From Streptomyces fulvoviolaceus (lineage in GTDB: Bacteria; Actinomycetota; Actinomycetes; Streptomycetales; Streptomycetaceae): a stretch of DNA of 23,105 bases. The translations under genes and the position numbers were made by a program. Shown piece after piece: positions 16,795 to 23,105 of this stretch; the stretch's first letter is position 1, and the number at the start of each line of letters is the position of its first letter. The notes beneath the pieces were generated by a model, which was not told the DNA's origin, searched no databases, and was given only the letters and a program-made list of their open reading frames with translations. The stretch is taken from contig NZ_JOEY01000090.1 in NCBI RefSeq assembly GCF_000718165.1, forward strand, positions 1 to 23,105. The letters are read 5' to 3'.

Positions 16795-16849
16795 GCAAGA
16801 ACTCATCGTTCGACTGATCAAGACTGCCGAACGGAATACGGACGCCTTC
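16795..16849 (+). repeat. Imperfect direct repeat, copy B (upstream of DUF899 gene)
   Basis: This 55-nt segment lies just upstream of the DUF899 start and matches copy A at 15892-15943 in the same orientation, about 900 bp away. The position suggests either an ancestral duplication of the gene's flank or recombination sites around a small cassette. The remaining sequence to 17014 contains no gene I recognise. Confidence 0.6.
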
Positions 16850-17014
16850 CAACTGACGGCTTCGAAATGAGTCGGCGTATCGGCTGCCTCTCACCCGCCG
16901 TGCACTACAAGGTATTTGGCGACGTCGGGTGGGGGCTGGCGGCACGAGCGCACCGTCCCGTGTCGGGTGGGAAGGCCGTGTCGGCCCGGTCCTCCGCGGC
17001 GACTGATCGTTTCG

Positions 17015-17719
17015 TTACTGCTTGTCGCGCGCGGTGAGCCGTTTGGTGATCTCGGCCTTGACCGTCTCGTGCAGCTCGTCCGACGTGAAGCCCAGGTTGT
17101 GCAGGATCTGCGCGGCCGGGCTCTCCTCGGCGCGGATCAGGCCCAGCAGCGTGTGTTCCGTGCCAACCCAGTCGTGGCCGAGATCGGCCGACGCGCGGCG
17201 TGCCTGCTCGATGGCCTCCTTGCTCTCCGGCCGGAACGCGATGTGACCCCGCAGCGCCTTCTCCCCGGCGGGCGGCATCGCTTCCTCGATCGCGTCGCGG
17301 ATGCGTTGCTCCGACTCGGTTTGCGCCACCAGCACCTCGTACGCCAGGCCCTGCGGTTCGCCGAGCAGGCCGAGCAGGAGGTGTTCGGTGCCAATGGAGT
17401 CGTGCTTGTGTGTTCGGGCGGCCTCCTGCGCCAGCACGATGCTGTGCCGGTTCAGGTTGGTGAATCGCTCGAACGCGTTGGGCGCGTGACGTTGCTGGGC
17501 GGCCTGTTTGGACACCCCGATGGCGTCGCCGATCTCGGTCCATGACGCGCCGGTCTGCTTGGCCTTGCTGACGTAGTGGTCGATGAGCTGGTCACCGAGG
17601 TCGGACATGGTCTGGGCACGCAGTCGCGCCTCGCTGATGCGGGCCAGGGCGTTGGCGTCGGGGAGTTCCTCGTCGAGACGGGCGATCAGGTCGGCGAGGC
17701 TGATGTCGAGTGGACTCAT
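17015..17719 (-). CDS. HTH plus Clp N-terminal domain protein
   Basis: A 234-residue protein with a helix-turn-helix near residues 56-78 (GASWTEIGDAIGVSKQAAQQR). Two Clp-N repeats follow at about 83-150 and 158-228, each with its GTEHLLLGLL-type motif (109-119 and 185-195). There is no AAA+ module, so it is not an unfoldase. The combination suggests a DNA-binding regulator or adaptor that senses Clp substrates or adaptors. Start ATG 17719 is chosen because a good -35/-10 promoter ends 6 nt before it, implying a leaderless mRNA, and because no Shine-Dalgarno is present. Palindromic sites covering the promoter point to autoregulation. Similar proteins are common in Streptomyces, usually annotated only by their Clp domain. 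Confidence 0.88.
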   Translation of the reverse strand: MSPLDISLADLIARLDEELPDANALARISEARLRAQTMSDLGDQLIDHYVSKAKQTGASWTEIGDAIGVSKQAAQQRHAPNAFERFTNLNRHSIVLAQEAARTHKHDSIGTEHLLLGLLGEPQGLAYEVLVAQTESEQRIRDAIEEAMPPAGEKALRGHIAFRPESKEAIEQARRASADLGHDWVGTEHTLLGLIRAEESPAAQILHNLGFTSDELHETVKAEITKRLTARDKQ

Positions 17720-17720
17720 G

Positions 17721-17769
17721 CGTCAATCGTAGGTTGACGATTCCCTATCGTCAACTTGTAATTGACGAT
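17721..17769 (-). promoter_or_regulatory. Palindromic operator overlapping a leaderless promoter
   Basis: On the minus strand, TTGACG (17754-17749) and TACGAT (17731-17726) are separated by exactly 17 bp. Six bases follow before the ATG of the Clp-N/HTH gene, placing the expected start site at or next to the A of ATG. The same DNA holds two inverted repeats with 7-nt spacers. CGTCAA-N7-TTGACG is at 17721-17739, and ATCGTCAA-N7-TTGACGAT with perfect 8-bp arms is at 17747-17769. One covers the -10 and the other the -35, an arrangement expected of a repressor site. Confidence 0.75.
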
Positions 17770-17903
17770 TGCTTCAGGTGTGCTCCCGCAGTTTCGTGCG
17801 ATGGTCCGGTGCAGCAGTTGGGCCCGATCGCGACCCACTAGATCGCTTCGGGATTGCGTTGTGGAGCTTGGCAGTTGGGTGTCGAGCCGACCCGATCTGT
17901 CGT

Positions 17904-18497
17904 GTGTCTGCCGACCTGGTGCCTGATGATGTGTGGGAACGTGTGGCGCCGTTGCTGCCTGTCCGCCCGCCGAGGCGGTGTCGGAATCCAGGCCGACTGC
18001 CTGCGGTCGACCGTGCTGCGCTGCAGGGCATCGTTTACGTGCTGTGCAAGGGCGTGAGCTGGCGGGGTGTTCCGGCGGAACAGGTCGGCTGCATTGGCGT
18101 GACGGCCTGGTGGCGCCAGCGGGACTGGACCGAAGCCGACGTCCGGCCACAGCTGTATGAGGTGCTGCCGGCGGAGCTGCGGGGCGCCGGACTGCATGGC
18201 ACTCCTCTGGCCGTCTCGCTGACCAGCGGGAATCGTCACGATGTCATGCAGCTCATGCCCCTGCTGCACGCGATACCCCGCATCCGCGGACTACGCGGCC
18301 GGCCACATCACCGGCCAGGCCGGCTGTTCGCCGACCGAGGCTACGACTGTGGCAAGTACCGCCGACTTCTCCGGCCCCGCGGCATCACACCGAAGATCGC
18401 CCGGAAAGGCACCGCCCACGGCTCCGGGCTGGGAAAGTCCCGTTGGGTCGTCGAGCGGACCTACGGCAACACCTTCCGCGTGCATGGGAGTCGATGA
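17904..18497 (+). pseudogene. IS5-family transposase, internally deleted and 3'-truncated
   Basis: About 197 residues remain of a transposase normally near 270-280. The N-terminal LVPDDVWERVAPLLP and GVSWRGVPAEQVGC segments are intact. Around residue 90 the frame jumps from AELRGAGLH directly to GTPLAVSLTSGNRHDVMQL. This removes about 45 residues that normally carry the first catalytic Asp (the VDSSHVRA region). The second Asp (FADRGYDCGKYR) and the Glu (WVVERTY) remain. The end diverges to FRVHGSR instead of the usual AWLH..RRLRIR segment. No terminal repeats were recognised. It cannot be active. The start used is GTG 17904. Confidence 0.8.
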
Positions 18498-18578
18498 GGG
18501 CATGGAAGCGATCGAGGCTGACGTACGGCGATGAGGCGGGCCCCGTGGACGATACGGAGTCCACCTCGTTGCGCGGGA

Positions 18579-19391
18579 TCAGCTGATGCACACCAGCCCA
18601 AGCAGGCAGAGCTCTGAGGACGAGGAAGGCTCGGACGGCGAGGGAGTCGCCGACGATGTGTCCGTGCTTGATGTGCTGGTGCTGTCGGTGGCCGAGGGCG
18701 AGGGCGTCGTCTCCGTAGCAGTGTCCGTGGCATCGGACACTGTGGAGGCGGCCTGCGACTCGGCGGAGGACGTCACTGTCTTCAGTGGAGCCGTGACGCT
18801 GTTCTGCTGGATCGCCTGGGTCGTCGGCGTGGCCTGCGGTGTGGCGGCGGACTGCTCGTGCGGCGCGTTCGTCGTGGAGGAGCGGGTGGCGGACGAGGTG
18901 CGCTTGGAGCGGTGCGTGTCGGTCGGCGTCGACGAGGCTGGAGTGGGCTCCGTGGCCGGTATCTCCGCGATCCCCATGGCCTCCCTGTCCGGCGCGGAGG
19001 CCGCCTGGGTCCGGTCCGTGGACTGGCGGTCCAGCGCGGAGACGGTCAGGCCGCCGCCGACCAGGGCGACCGCGGTGGCCACCAGCGCCCTGCGCTGGGT
19101 CTTCTTCCAGCGTTCCCGCTGGCGACGCCGTGCCGCTCGGCCCAGAGGCGCGGGTGACGGGGCGTCAGTGCCGTCGTACGGGTGCTCCTGCGGTGCCTCG
19201 CTGAATTCATCGGCGCCGGAATCCCCGTCGTGCCACAGGTGAGAGGGGGCTTGCCACCCTGCCGCGCCCATCGCAGCGGTCGGCGCGGGTGTTCCGTCGG
19301 CCAGGGGAGCGATGTCCGGGGCGTAGGCGCCGCACCCGGGGCACACGAGGGCGCCGTTGAGATGCCGACGGCACGTGGAGCAGTAGTCCAT
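18579..19391 (-). CDS. SCO2400-family zinc-ribbon membrane protein
   Basis: A 270-residue protein opening with a zinc ribbon, MDYCSTCRRHLNGALVCPGC, whose ligands are C4, C7, C17 and C20, followed by GAYAPDIAP. Residues about 40-85 are polar, then a basic stretch (RAARRRQRERWKKTQRR) precedes one membrane helix (about 101-120). The remaining 150 residues are Ser/Thr/Ala/Pro-rich and presumably extracellular, ending ELCLLGLVCIS. The basic side indicates the ribbon is cytoplasmic. ATG 19391 is preferred over longer frames because AGGAAG lies 7 nt upstream and the family starts at MDYC. The family is largely confined to Streptomyces and has no established function. Upstream, a CTTTCGAAAG palindrome lies near 19454-19463. 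Confidence 0.85.
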   Translation of the reverse strand: MDYCSTCRRHLNGALVCPGCGAYAPDIAPLADGTPAPTAAMGAAGWQAPSHLWHDGDSGADEFSEAPQEHPYDGTDAPSPAPLGRAARRRQRERWKKTQRRALVATAVALVGGGLTVSALDRQSTDRTQAASAPDREAMGIAEIPATEPTPASSTPTDTHRSKRTSSATRSSTTNAPHEQSAATPQATPTTQAIQQNSVTAPLKTVTSSAESQAASTVSDATDTATETTPSPSATDSTSTSSTDTSSATPSPSEPSSSSELCLLGLVCIS

Positions 19392-19641
19392 CTGTGGTCT
19401 TCCTGTGTTCGCTTTCGCGCGGGGGAGCGAGCCGCGAGCAAAGGTAGCGAGGCTTTCGAAAGGGTGTGTGCACCCTGTGTGACACTCCTGCGTAGATGTG
19501 TCCGGGGCGTGACCGCAGTACGACACATCCGCGCGCTGAATCCGTTGGTTGCATGCCTTTTGGCCCGCTTGTCGGCTCCGACAGGTGTCGTTCAACAGAT
19601 GCGGGCACGGTGAGTTCACCGCGGTTGTGAGGCGGGCCGTC

Positions 19642-19953
19642 ATGCCGATGCTGCTGATCAAGGGGTCTTACAAGATTGTCGGGGTGAGCCCGGGCGGCGA
19701 CTACGTGCGCTTCGATCCCGACGACCCGGACCAGTGGGACCTGCTGTGGGGCCGCCGCGTGTGCGGCGCAACCGAGCGGGAGGCGCGCAACTGCGTCGCC
19801 ATGGCCTTCGAGCTCATTGAGTCCGCGCAAGCCTGCTGGCGCGCGGTCAACGCACCCCGCCTGGTCGCCCTGGTCCGCGCTGGCGCCAGGTTCGAGAACG
19901 GCCGGCTCGTCGGACGATCCGACGAATCAGGAGGCGATCGGCAAGCCGCGTGA
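19642..19953 (+). pseudogene. Chimeric ORF: nuclease-like N-terminus joined to IS256 transposase tail
   Basis: A 103-residue open frame from ATG 19642 (ATG 19648 is also possible). Residues 1 to about 40 (LLIKGSYKIVG, then GGDYVRFDPDDP.QWDL) resemble the start of streptomycete thermonuclease-like proteins. From about residue 48 the sequence becomes VAMAFELIESAQACWRAVN, APRLVALVRAGARFENGRLV. This is the C-terminal end of actinobacterial IS256 (mutator) transposases (usually AMAFKLIESAQARWRAVN). The junction falls near 19762-19785. The ORF may be expressed but should have neither parent activity. Confidence 0.65.
19780..19953 (+). mobile_element. IS256-family element remnant (transposase 3' end)
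   Basis: This encodes the last 58 or so residues of an IS256-type transposase, ending SDESGGDRQAA. None of the catalytic DDE residues is retained. No inverted repeat could be defined on either side. The following stretch to 20044 has no further gene. Confidence 0.6.
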
Positions 19954-20044
19954 CCAGGGCGGCCGTGAGACCGGTCGGCATGTCGCTCAGCGGGAACGTC
20001 CGGTCAGGTTCGGCTGCTTGACGGGGTGAGGTGCATGGATGGAC

Positions 20045-20623
20045 TCAGACATGCAGGGTGGGCCGATAGATGAGCTCTTGGATGTGGCCGTCGAGCGTCC
20101 GGCGCTCGATCAGCTCGAGGTCGAAGTCGGCCGCACCCTGGAAGATCGGGTCCAGCCCGGTCTGACCGGTGATCACGGGGAAGAGCGTCACCTGGACGCG
20201 GTCGACCAGACCGGCGTCCATCAGCGCCCGGTTCATCGACAGGCTGCCGTGTGAGCGCAGCGGTACCTCGGACTCCTCCTTGAGCCGAGCGACGACGTCG
20301 ACGGCGTCGCCGCTCACGACGTTCGCATCCGGCCAGTCGAGGGATCCTTCCAGTGTGGTCGACACCACCGTGGCCGGCAGGCTTCTCATCCGGGTGACCC
20401 AGGGGTCACGCACCTCGGACTCCTCGGTGCTTGAGGCCAGCATCCGCGCGAACGCCCGATACGTGTTGGCCCCGAAGACCATCTGCTGCTCCTCGCCGTA
20501 CAGAGCGAGGCGGTGGTCGAGGAGCTCGGGGCCTTGCTTGCCCCAGTAGCCGGTCCAGTTGCCGCCGGCGGCGCCGAAGCCGTCGAGGCTGGAGAAGACG
20601 TCGAATGTGTAGGTAGCGGTCAT
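20045..20623 (-). CDS. Dihydrofolate reductase/RibD C-terminal family protein
   Basis: A 192-residue protein of the RibD_C/DHFR-like superfamily, with the NAD(P)H-binding reductase fold. It opens MTATYTFDVFSSLDGFGA, a standard start for this group. MVFGANTYRAFARML, LPATVVSTTLEGSLDWPDANVV, VPLRSHGSLSMNRALMDAGLVD and VTLFPVITGQTG mark the usual strands and the cofactor loop. Substrate is unknown; it is neither the housekeeping folate DHFR nor a full RibD. ATG 20623 is selected because GGAGGAG lies 6-7 nt upstream; the frame is open to 20674, but that extension has no ribosome-binding site. It is a single gene on the minus strand. Confidence 0.88.
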   Translation of the reverse strand: MTATYTFDVFSSLDGFGAAGGNWTGYWGKQGPELLDHRLALYGEEQQMVFGANTYRAFARMLASSTEESEVRDPWVTRMRSLPATVVSTTLEGSLDWPDANVVSGDAVDVVARLKEESEVPLRSHGSLSMNRALMDAGLVDRVQVTLFPVITGQTGLDPIFQGAADFDLELIERRTLDGHIQELIYRPTLHV

Positions 20624-20951
20624 GATGCTCTCCTCCAGTGCGGTCGATCGCGTGTTGGGGATACAGACTGGCAACCACGGCGAGACTCATCGGCAGGACT
20701 TGGCTGTTCCTTGCCACGAAAGATCAAGGTTAGGTCGACCCCCCTTCACTGGCTCAACTTCGGTCCGTCGCACCTCAGTTCGGCGCACATGCTCGCTACC
20801 GAAGCCGCCCTCGTTCGTTGTGCCGCGTGACGACCCCGCGATGACCGCCGCCCTCGAGCGGGACGCCCCCGCCCTCCTTGAGGGGGACGACCTCCAGAAG
20901 TGGCACCTGGGCGCGGAGGAACGCCAACTCGCCGGCGGGCTGGCCCGGACC
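20624..20951. other. Intergenic region with no clear gene
   Basis: This stretch lies between the divergent DHFR-like gene and a peptidase fragment. Open frames exist on both strands, but none has a recognisable domain. A plus-strand stretch at about 20826-20955 has good codon bias (DDLQKWHLGAEERQLAGG) and could be a fragment of an unknown gene. The promoter of the DHFR-like gene should lie here. Confidence 0.35.
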
Positions 20952-21074
20952 CGGGTCTCCCATCCCGCTCGCACCGGGCGTCGGGGCCCGCTCGGCCACC
21001 GCGGGTCCGGGCGGCAACGACCCGGCCAACGTCAGCCCGAGCAGGGCCGGGACGAGCCCGGTACGGAGGATCAC
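20952..21074 (-). pseudogene. N-terminal fragment of an M1-family metallopeptidase
   Basis: From GTG 21074 the minus strand encodes a secretion signal (LRTGLVPALLGLTLAGSLPP) and then ERAPTPGASGMGDP. This is the start typical of secreted actinobacterial M1 aminopeptidases, which continue with YFPL.GNGGYDV. Here the similarity stops right after GDP and unrelated sequence follows, so only about 41 codons survive. The zinc-binding domain is absent. Confidence 0.5.
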
Positions 21075-21207
21075 GCCGGAAACCTACGGCGCCGCTGGGG
21101 CCGCTCGGCGCGGGCCGACTTTATTCGGTTGCCGCTCCCCGTGTCCGCCCCTCACCATGGGCGAGACATCGGGAGCTGCCCGGTGCTCCACGAGAGGAGG
21201 CACGACC

Positions 21208-21324
21208 GTGACTACGACTGTCCTCGGCCTGCCCGCAGACCGCCTCTCTCTCACCTCATGGAGCACCTCCAGCGATGTCTCACGACGATCTCTCGCAGCA
21301 CCCTCAGCACCCGGCATTTCCTGA
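21208..21324 (+). CDS. Possible 38-residue leader ORF overlapping the RIO kinase start
   Basis: GTG 21208 is preceded by a strong GAGAGGAGG ribosome-binding sequence (spacing about 7). It opens a 38-codon frame that ends at 21324, 50 nt inside the RIO kinase gene in another frame. The kinase ATG itself has only a modest GGAG upstream. The peptide starts MTTTVLGLPADRLSLTSW and has no known relative to me. It could couple translation of the kinase, or be fortuitous. Confidence 0.3.
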   Translation: MTTTVLGLPADRLSLTSWSTSSDVSRRSLAAPSAPGIS

Positions 21325-22213
21325 CGACTTCATCGCCGACCCCTACCGCCACGTCGAGCCGCCGGACGACCTGGGCGACGTCGACGACCGGTTCGTCTTC
21401 GACTTCCGTGCCTACGACGACCTCGAGGACGGCCAGCGCTGGTCGACCTGGCTCAGCGTCGAACCCCTGTGCCGAGGCCCCGAGCCGCTCCCGGACTGGG
21501 TGGTGACCTCGCAGGGCGCGATGGACACCGAGCTCGGCGTCCTGAAGACCGGCAAGGAGGCCGACGTCCACCTCGTCGAGCGCGCCGACCCGCTCGACCT
21601 CGCCGCCGGCGTGGTCATGGCGGCCAAGCGGTACCGCTCTCCCGAGCACCGGACCTTCCACCGCTCCGCGTCCTACACCGAGGGCCGCTCGATGAAGCGC
21701 TCACGTGACGAGCGGGCCCTCAAGCGGAAGAGCACCTTCGGCCGGCAGGTCGCGGCAGGCGAGTGGGCGGTGTCCGAGTGGGGTGCGCTGGTCCGGCTCT
21801 GGAACCTCGGGCTGCCGGTTCCCTACCCGGTCCAGATCGACGGCACCGAGATCCTGATGGAGTGGATCACCGTCGTCGACGAGAACGGCGCCGTCGAGAC
21901 CGCGCCCCGGCTCGCCCAGACTCGACCCTCACCCGAGCTGCTGGCGGCGTACTTCGAGCAGCTCACCGATGCGCTCGCGACGATGGTGCAGAACGGCGTC
22001 GTGCACGGCGACCTCTCGGCGTACAACATCCTGGCGGCGGGCGAGCGGCTGGTCATCATCGACCTGCCACAGATCGTCGACCTGGTCGGCAACCTCAACG
22101 GGATGAACTTCCTCCAGCGCGACTGCGCCAACATCTGCGGCTGGTTCCGCTCGCGGGGCCTCGAGGTCGACGAGCACGCGCTGTTCGCGGAGCTGATGGC
22201 GCACGCCTTCTGA
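21275..22213 (+). CDS. RIO-type protein kinase
   Basis: A 312-residue bacterial RIO1-like kinase or ATPase. An acidic N-terminal region (residues 1 to about 75) precedes the kinase fold. [14 protein letters not shown] is the flexible nucleotide-binding loop, and AAKRYRS carries the ATP-anchoring Lys. The long [19 protein letters not shown] flexible loop follows. LMEWITV is the hinge. HGD246-LSAYNIL holds the catalytic Asp and Asn, and VIID263-LPQIVDL is the metal-binding loop that RIO proteins use in place of DFG. In eukaryotes and archaea RIO proteins act in small-subunit ribosome maturation; the bacterial role is unsettled. ATG 21275 gives a family-typical length. It is not in an operon with recognisable partners. 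Confidence 0.9.
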   Translation: MSHDDLSQHPQHPAFPDDFIADPYRHVEPPDDLGDVDDRFVFDFRAYDDLEDGQRWSTWLSVEPLCRGPEPLPDWVVTSQGAMDTELGVLKTGKEADVHLVERADPLDLAAGVVMAAKRYRSPEHRTFHRSASYTEGRSMKRSRDERALKRKSTFGRQVAAGEWAVSEWGALVRLWNLGLPVPYPVQIDGTEILMEWITVVDENGAVETAPRLAQTRPSPELLAAYFEQLTDALATMVQNGVVHGDLSAYNILAAGERLVIIDLPQIVDLVGNLNGMNFLQRDCANICGWFRSRGLEVDEHALFAELMAHAF

Positions 22214-22226
22214 ACCGGGCGGCTGG

Positions 22227-22844
22227 TAGGGGTTCGTTAGGTGTGAGTGGGTCCTGCTCGTTCGCGCTGGTGGGAGGTGGTGCAGGCGCGGCGGTCCAGC
22301 AGTTCAGGAGGTCCTGGATGGCGTTCAGGACCTGGTGGAGTGTCAGGCCGGCGTGGGTGCTTTGGGGGAGAGGCGCTGTTCGGTGAGGAAGGCGTGGGCG
22401 GCGGTGATGAGGGTGACGTGGTGAGTTGGCCTGTCTGCCCAGGGCGCCGCAGTACCGGTGGGTGACGCCGACGGACATCCGGCCGTCCTTGGGGACGGAC
22501 ACGTCGTCGACCGCCCACGCCGCGGGGCCGATCAGCGGCAGCATCCGCTCGGCGGTCCGGCGGCACCCAATCCCAGGTCGACTGGTTCACGAACTGCTGC
22601 AGGTTCTGCTCGTTGCCATCCGACAGCCGAGCGGCCATCGCCTGGATCGACTTGTGCCGCCCATCCAGCATCAACCCGCGCAGATAGCAGTCGCCCTTGG
22701 CCCGCTGGTCCTTCCGTGGAACCGAGGCGAACACCTCCGCCACGAACTCCGCCAAGGCACTCCGCAGTCCCTCAACCCGCTGCATGTCCACGGTCTCCAA
22801 CACGCTCCTCACGAGCACAGACCGAGAGACCTAACGGAGTCCTA
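22227..22844 (-). mobile_element. Internally deleted IS701-family element
   Basis: Terminal inverted repeats are visible: TAGGGGTTCGTTAGGT at 22227-22242 and, on the other strand, TAGGACTCCGTTAGGT from 22844 down to 22829 (13 of 16 match). The flanks are CTGG (22223-22226) and CTAG (22845-22848). These fit the 4-bp YTAR target duplication of IS701, with one change in the left copy. The element is about 620 bp instead of more than 1.3 kb, having kept both ends but lost the centre. Confidence 0.7.
22230..22818 (-). pseudogene. IS701-family transposase pseudogene
   Basis: The N-terminal frame runs from about 22818 (FVAEVFASVPRKDQRAKGD, LRGLMLDGRHKSIQAMAARL) to [14 protein letters not shown] frameshift near 22560 moves the sequence to [12 protein letters not shown] and [20 protein letters not shown]. 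Near 22424 it jumps past the central catalytic region to the C-terminal [17 protein letters not shown]. Further frame changes then lead to [16 protein letters not shown] and the terminal [11 protein letters not shown]. Most catalytic residues are gone, so it cannot mobilise itself. Confidence 0.75.
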
Positions 22845-23105
22845 CTAGAGCACGCTGAGTGACTGCATCGCATTGCGTTCGATGCGCGAGAGCTCGTGGA
22901 GGATGGAGCCGGCCTGCATGAGGTTCTTCGCGTCGCCGGATTCGCCTGCTGCCGCGACGAGTGCGGCCACCTGTGTCCAGAGGGTGGCGGCCTCGGTATA
23001 CAGGCCGTGGCCGGTGCGCAGGTGGCTGCTGTCGATCAGCTGGGCACACTCGGCGAGGAAGTCCCGGTAGAGATTGCGGAACAGGGCACCGCCGGTGCCG
23101 GCCCT
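22845..23105 (-). CDS. Partial CDS: C-terminus of a BtrH/DUF4872-like protein
   Basis: The last 86 codons of a minus-strand gene enter from the right edge and stop at TAG 22847-22845; the start lies outside the window. The sequence reads GGALFRNLYRDFLAECAQ, LIDSSHLRTGHGLYTEAATLW, then AGSILHELSRIERNAMQSL. It is mostly alpha-helical and resembles the C-terminal DUF4872 part of proteins with a BtrH N-terminal domain, a papain-like fold first named from butirosin acyl transfer (AHBA-type acyl carrier chemistry). Such genes often occur with natural-product or peptide loci. The assignment rests on the C-terminal pattern only. The TAG stop lies within the CTAG target of the IS701 remnant. Confidence 0.6.
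   Translation of the reverse strand, partial: RAGTGGALFRNLYRDFLAECAQLIDSSHLRTGHGLYTEAATLWTQVAALVAAAGESGDAKNLMQAGSILHELSRIERNAMQSLSVL

Noticed and set aside
20622..21506. Plus-strand open frame of 294 codons spanning the peptidase fragment and the kinase start
   Set aside because: It overlaps the well-supported RIO kinase gene in another frame and shows no coherent domain. Only a short middle stretch has coding-like composition.
1..23105. CRISPR array, rRNA, complete tRNA or replication origin
   Set aside because: No regularly spaced repeats, rRNA-like sequence, complete cloverleaf or DnaA-box cluster was seen on either strand.

Overview
The window looks like an accessory region of a Streptomyces or close actinomycete chromosome. 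The evidence is very high GC with GC-rich third codon positions, GTG and TTG starts, a Streptomyces-type KorA/KorB pair, an SCO2400-family zinc-ribbon membrane protein, a Clp-N/HTH protein, and remnants of actinobacterial IS elements.

1-1691: no intact recognisable gene. The minus strand at 72-791 may hold a frameshifted, decayed gene. The rest appears non-coding or degraded.

1692-15563: one dense plus-strand catabolic-type cluster in three blocks. Block 1 (1692-4551) has four tandem paralogues of a long SnoaL_4/NTF2-fold family, alternating between a short type (A) and a long type (B). The C-terminal tail of a lost further copy follows at about 4593-4700, then a strong stem-loop. Block 2 (4855-8125) is a 2-oxoacid:ferredoxin oxidoreductase (korA-korB) coupled by 4-bp overlaps to a 7Fe ferredoxin. 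Block 3 (8360-15563) is a family-5 (peptide/nickel-type) ABC importer whose second permease and first ATPase are fused into one protein. It is coupled by 4-bp overlaps to another SnoaL paralogue with an internal deletion, then to a FAD_binding_2 flavoprotein. My inference is uptake of an organic substrate, dehydration or isomerisation by the SnoaL set, and redox by the flavoprotein, with KorAB/ferredoxin handling a 2-oxoacid product or linking to low-potential electrons. I know of no characterised pathway with this composition, and no regulator lies inside the cluster.

15564-23105: a mosaic of small housekeeping or stress genes and broken mobile DNA. It holds a DUF899 thioredoxin-like gene between imperfect direct repeats; a Clp-N/HTH gene with a palindromic operator over an apparently leaderless promoter; an IS5-type transposase pseudogene; the SCO2400-family gene; a chimeric ORF (nuclease-like start plus IS256 transposase tail); a DHFR/RibD-like reductase; an M1-peptidase signal-peptide fragment; a bacterial RIO kinase with a possible leader ORF; an internally deleted IS701 element; and the 3' end of a BtrH/DUF4872-like gene running off the window.
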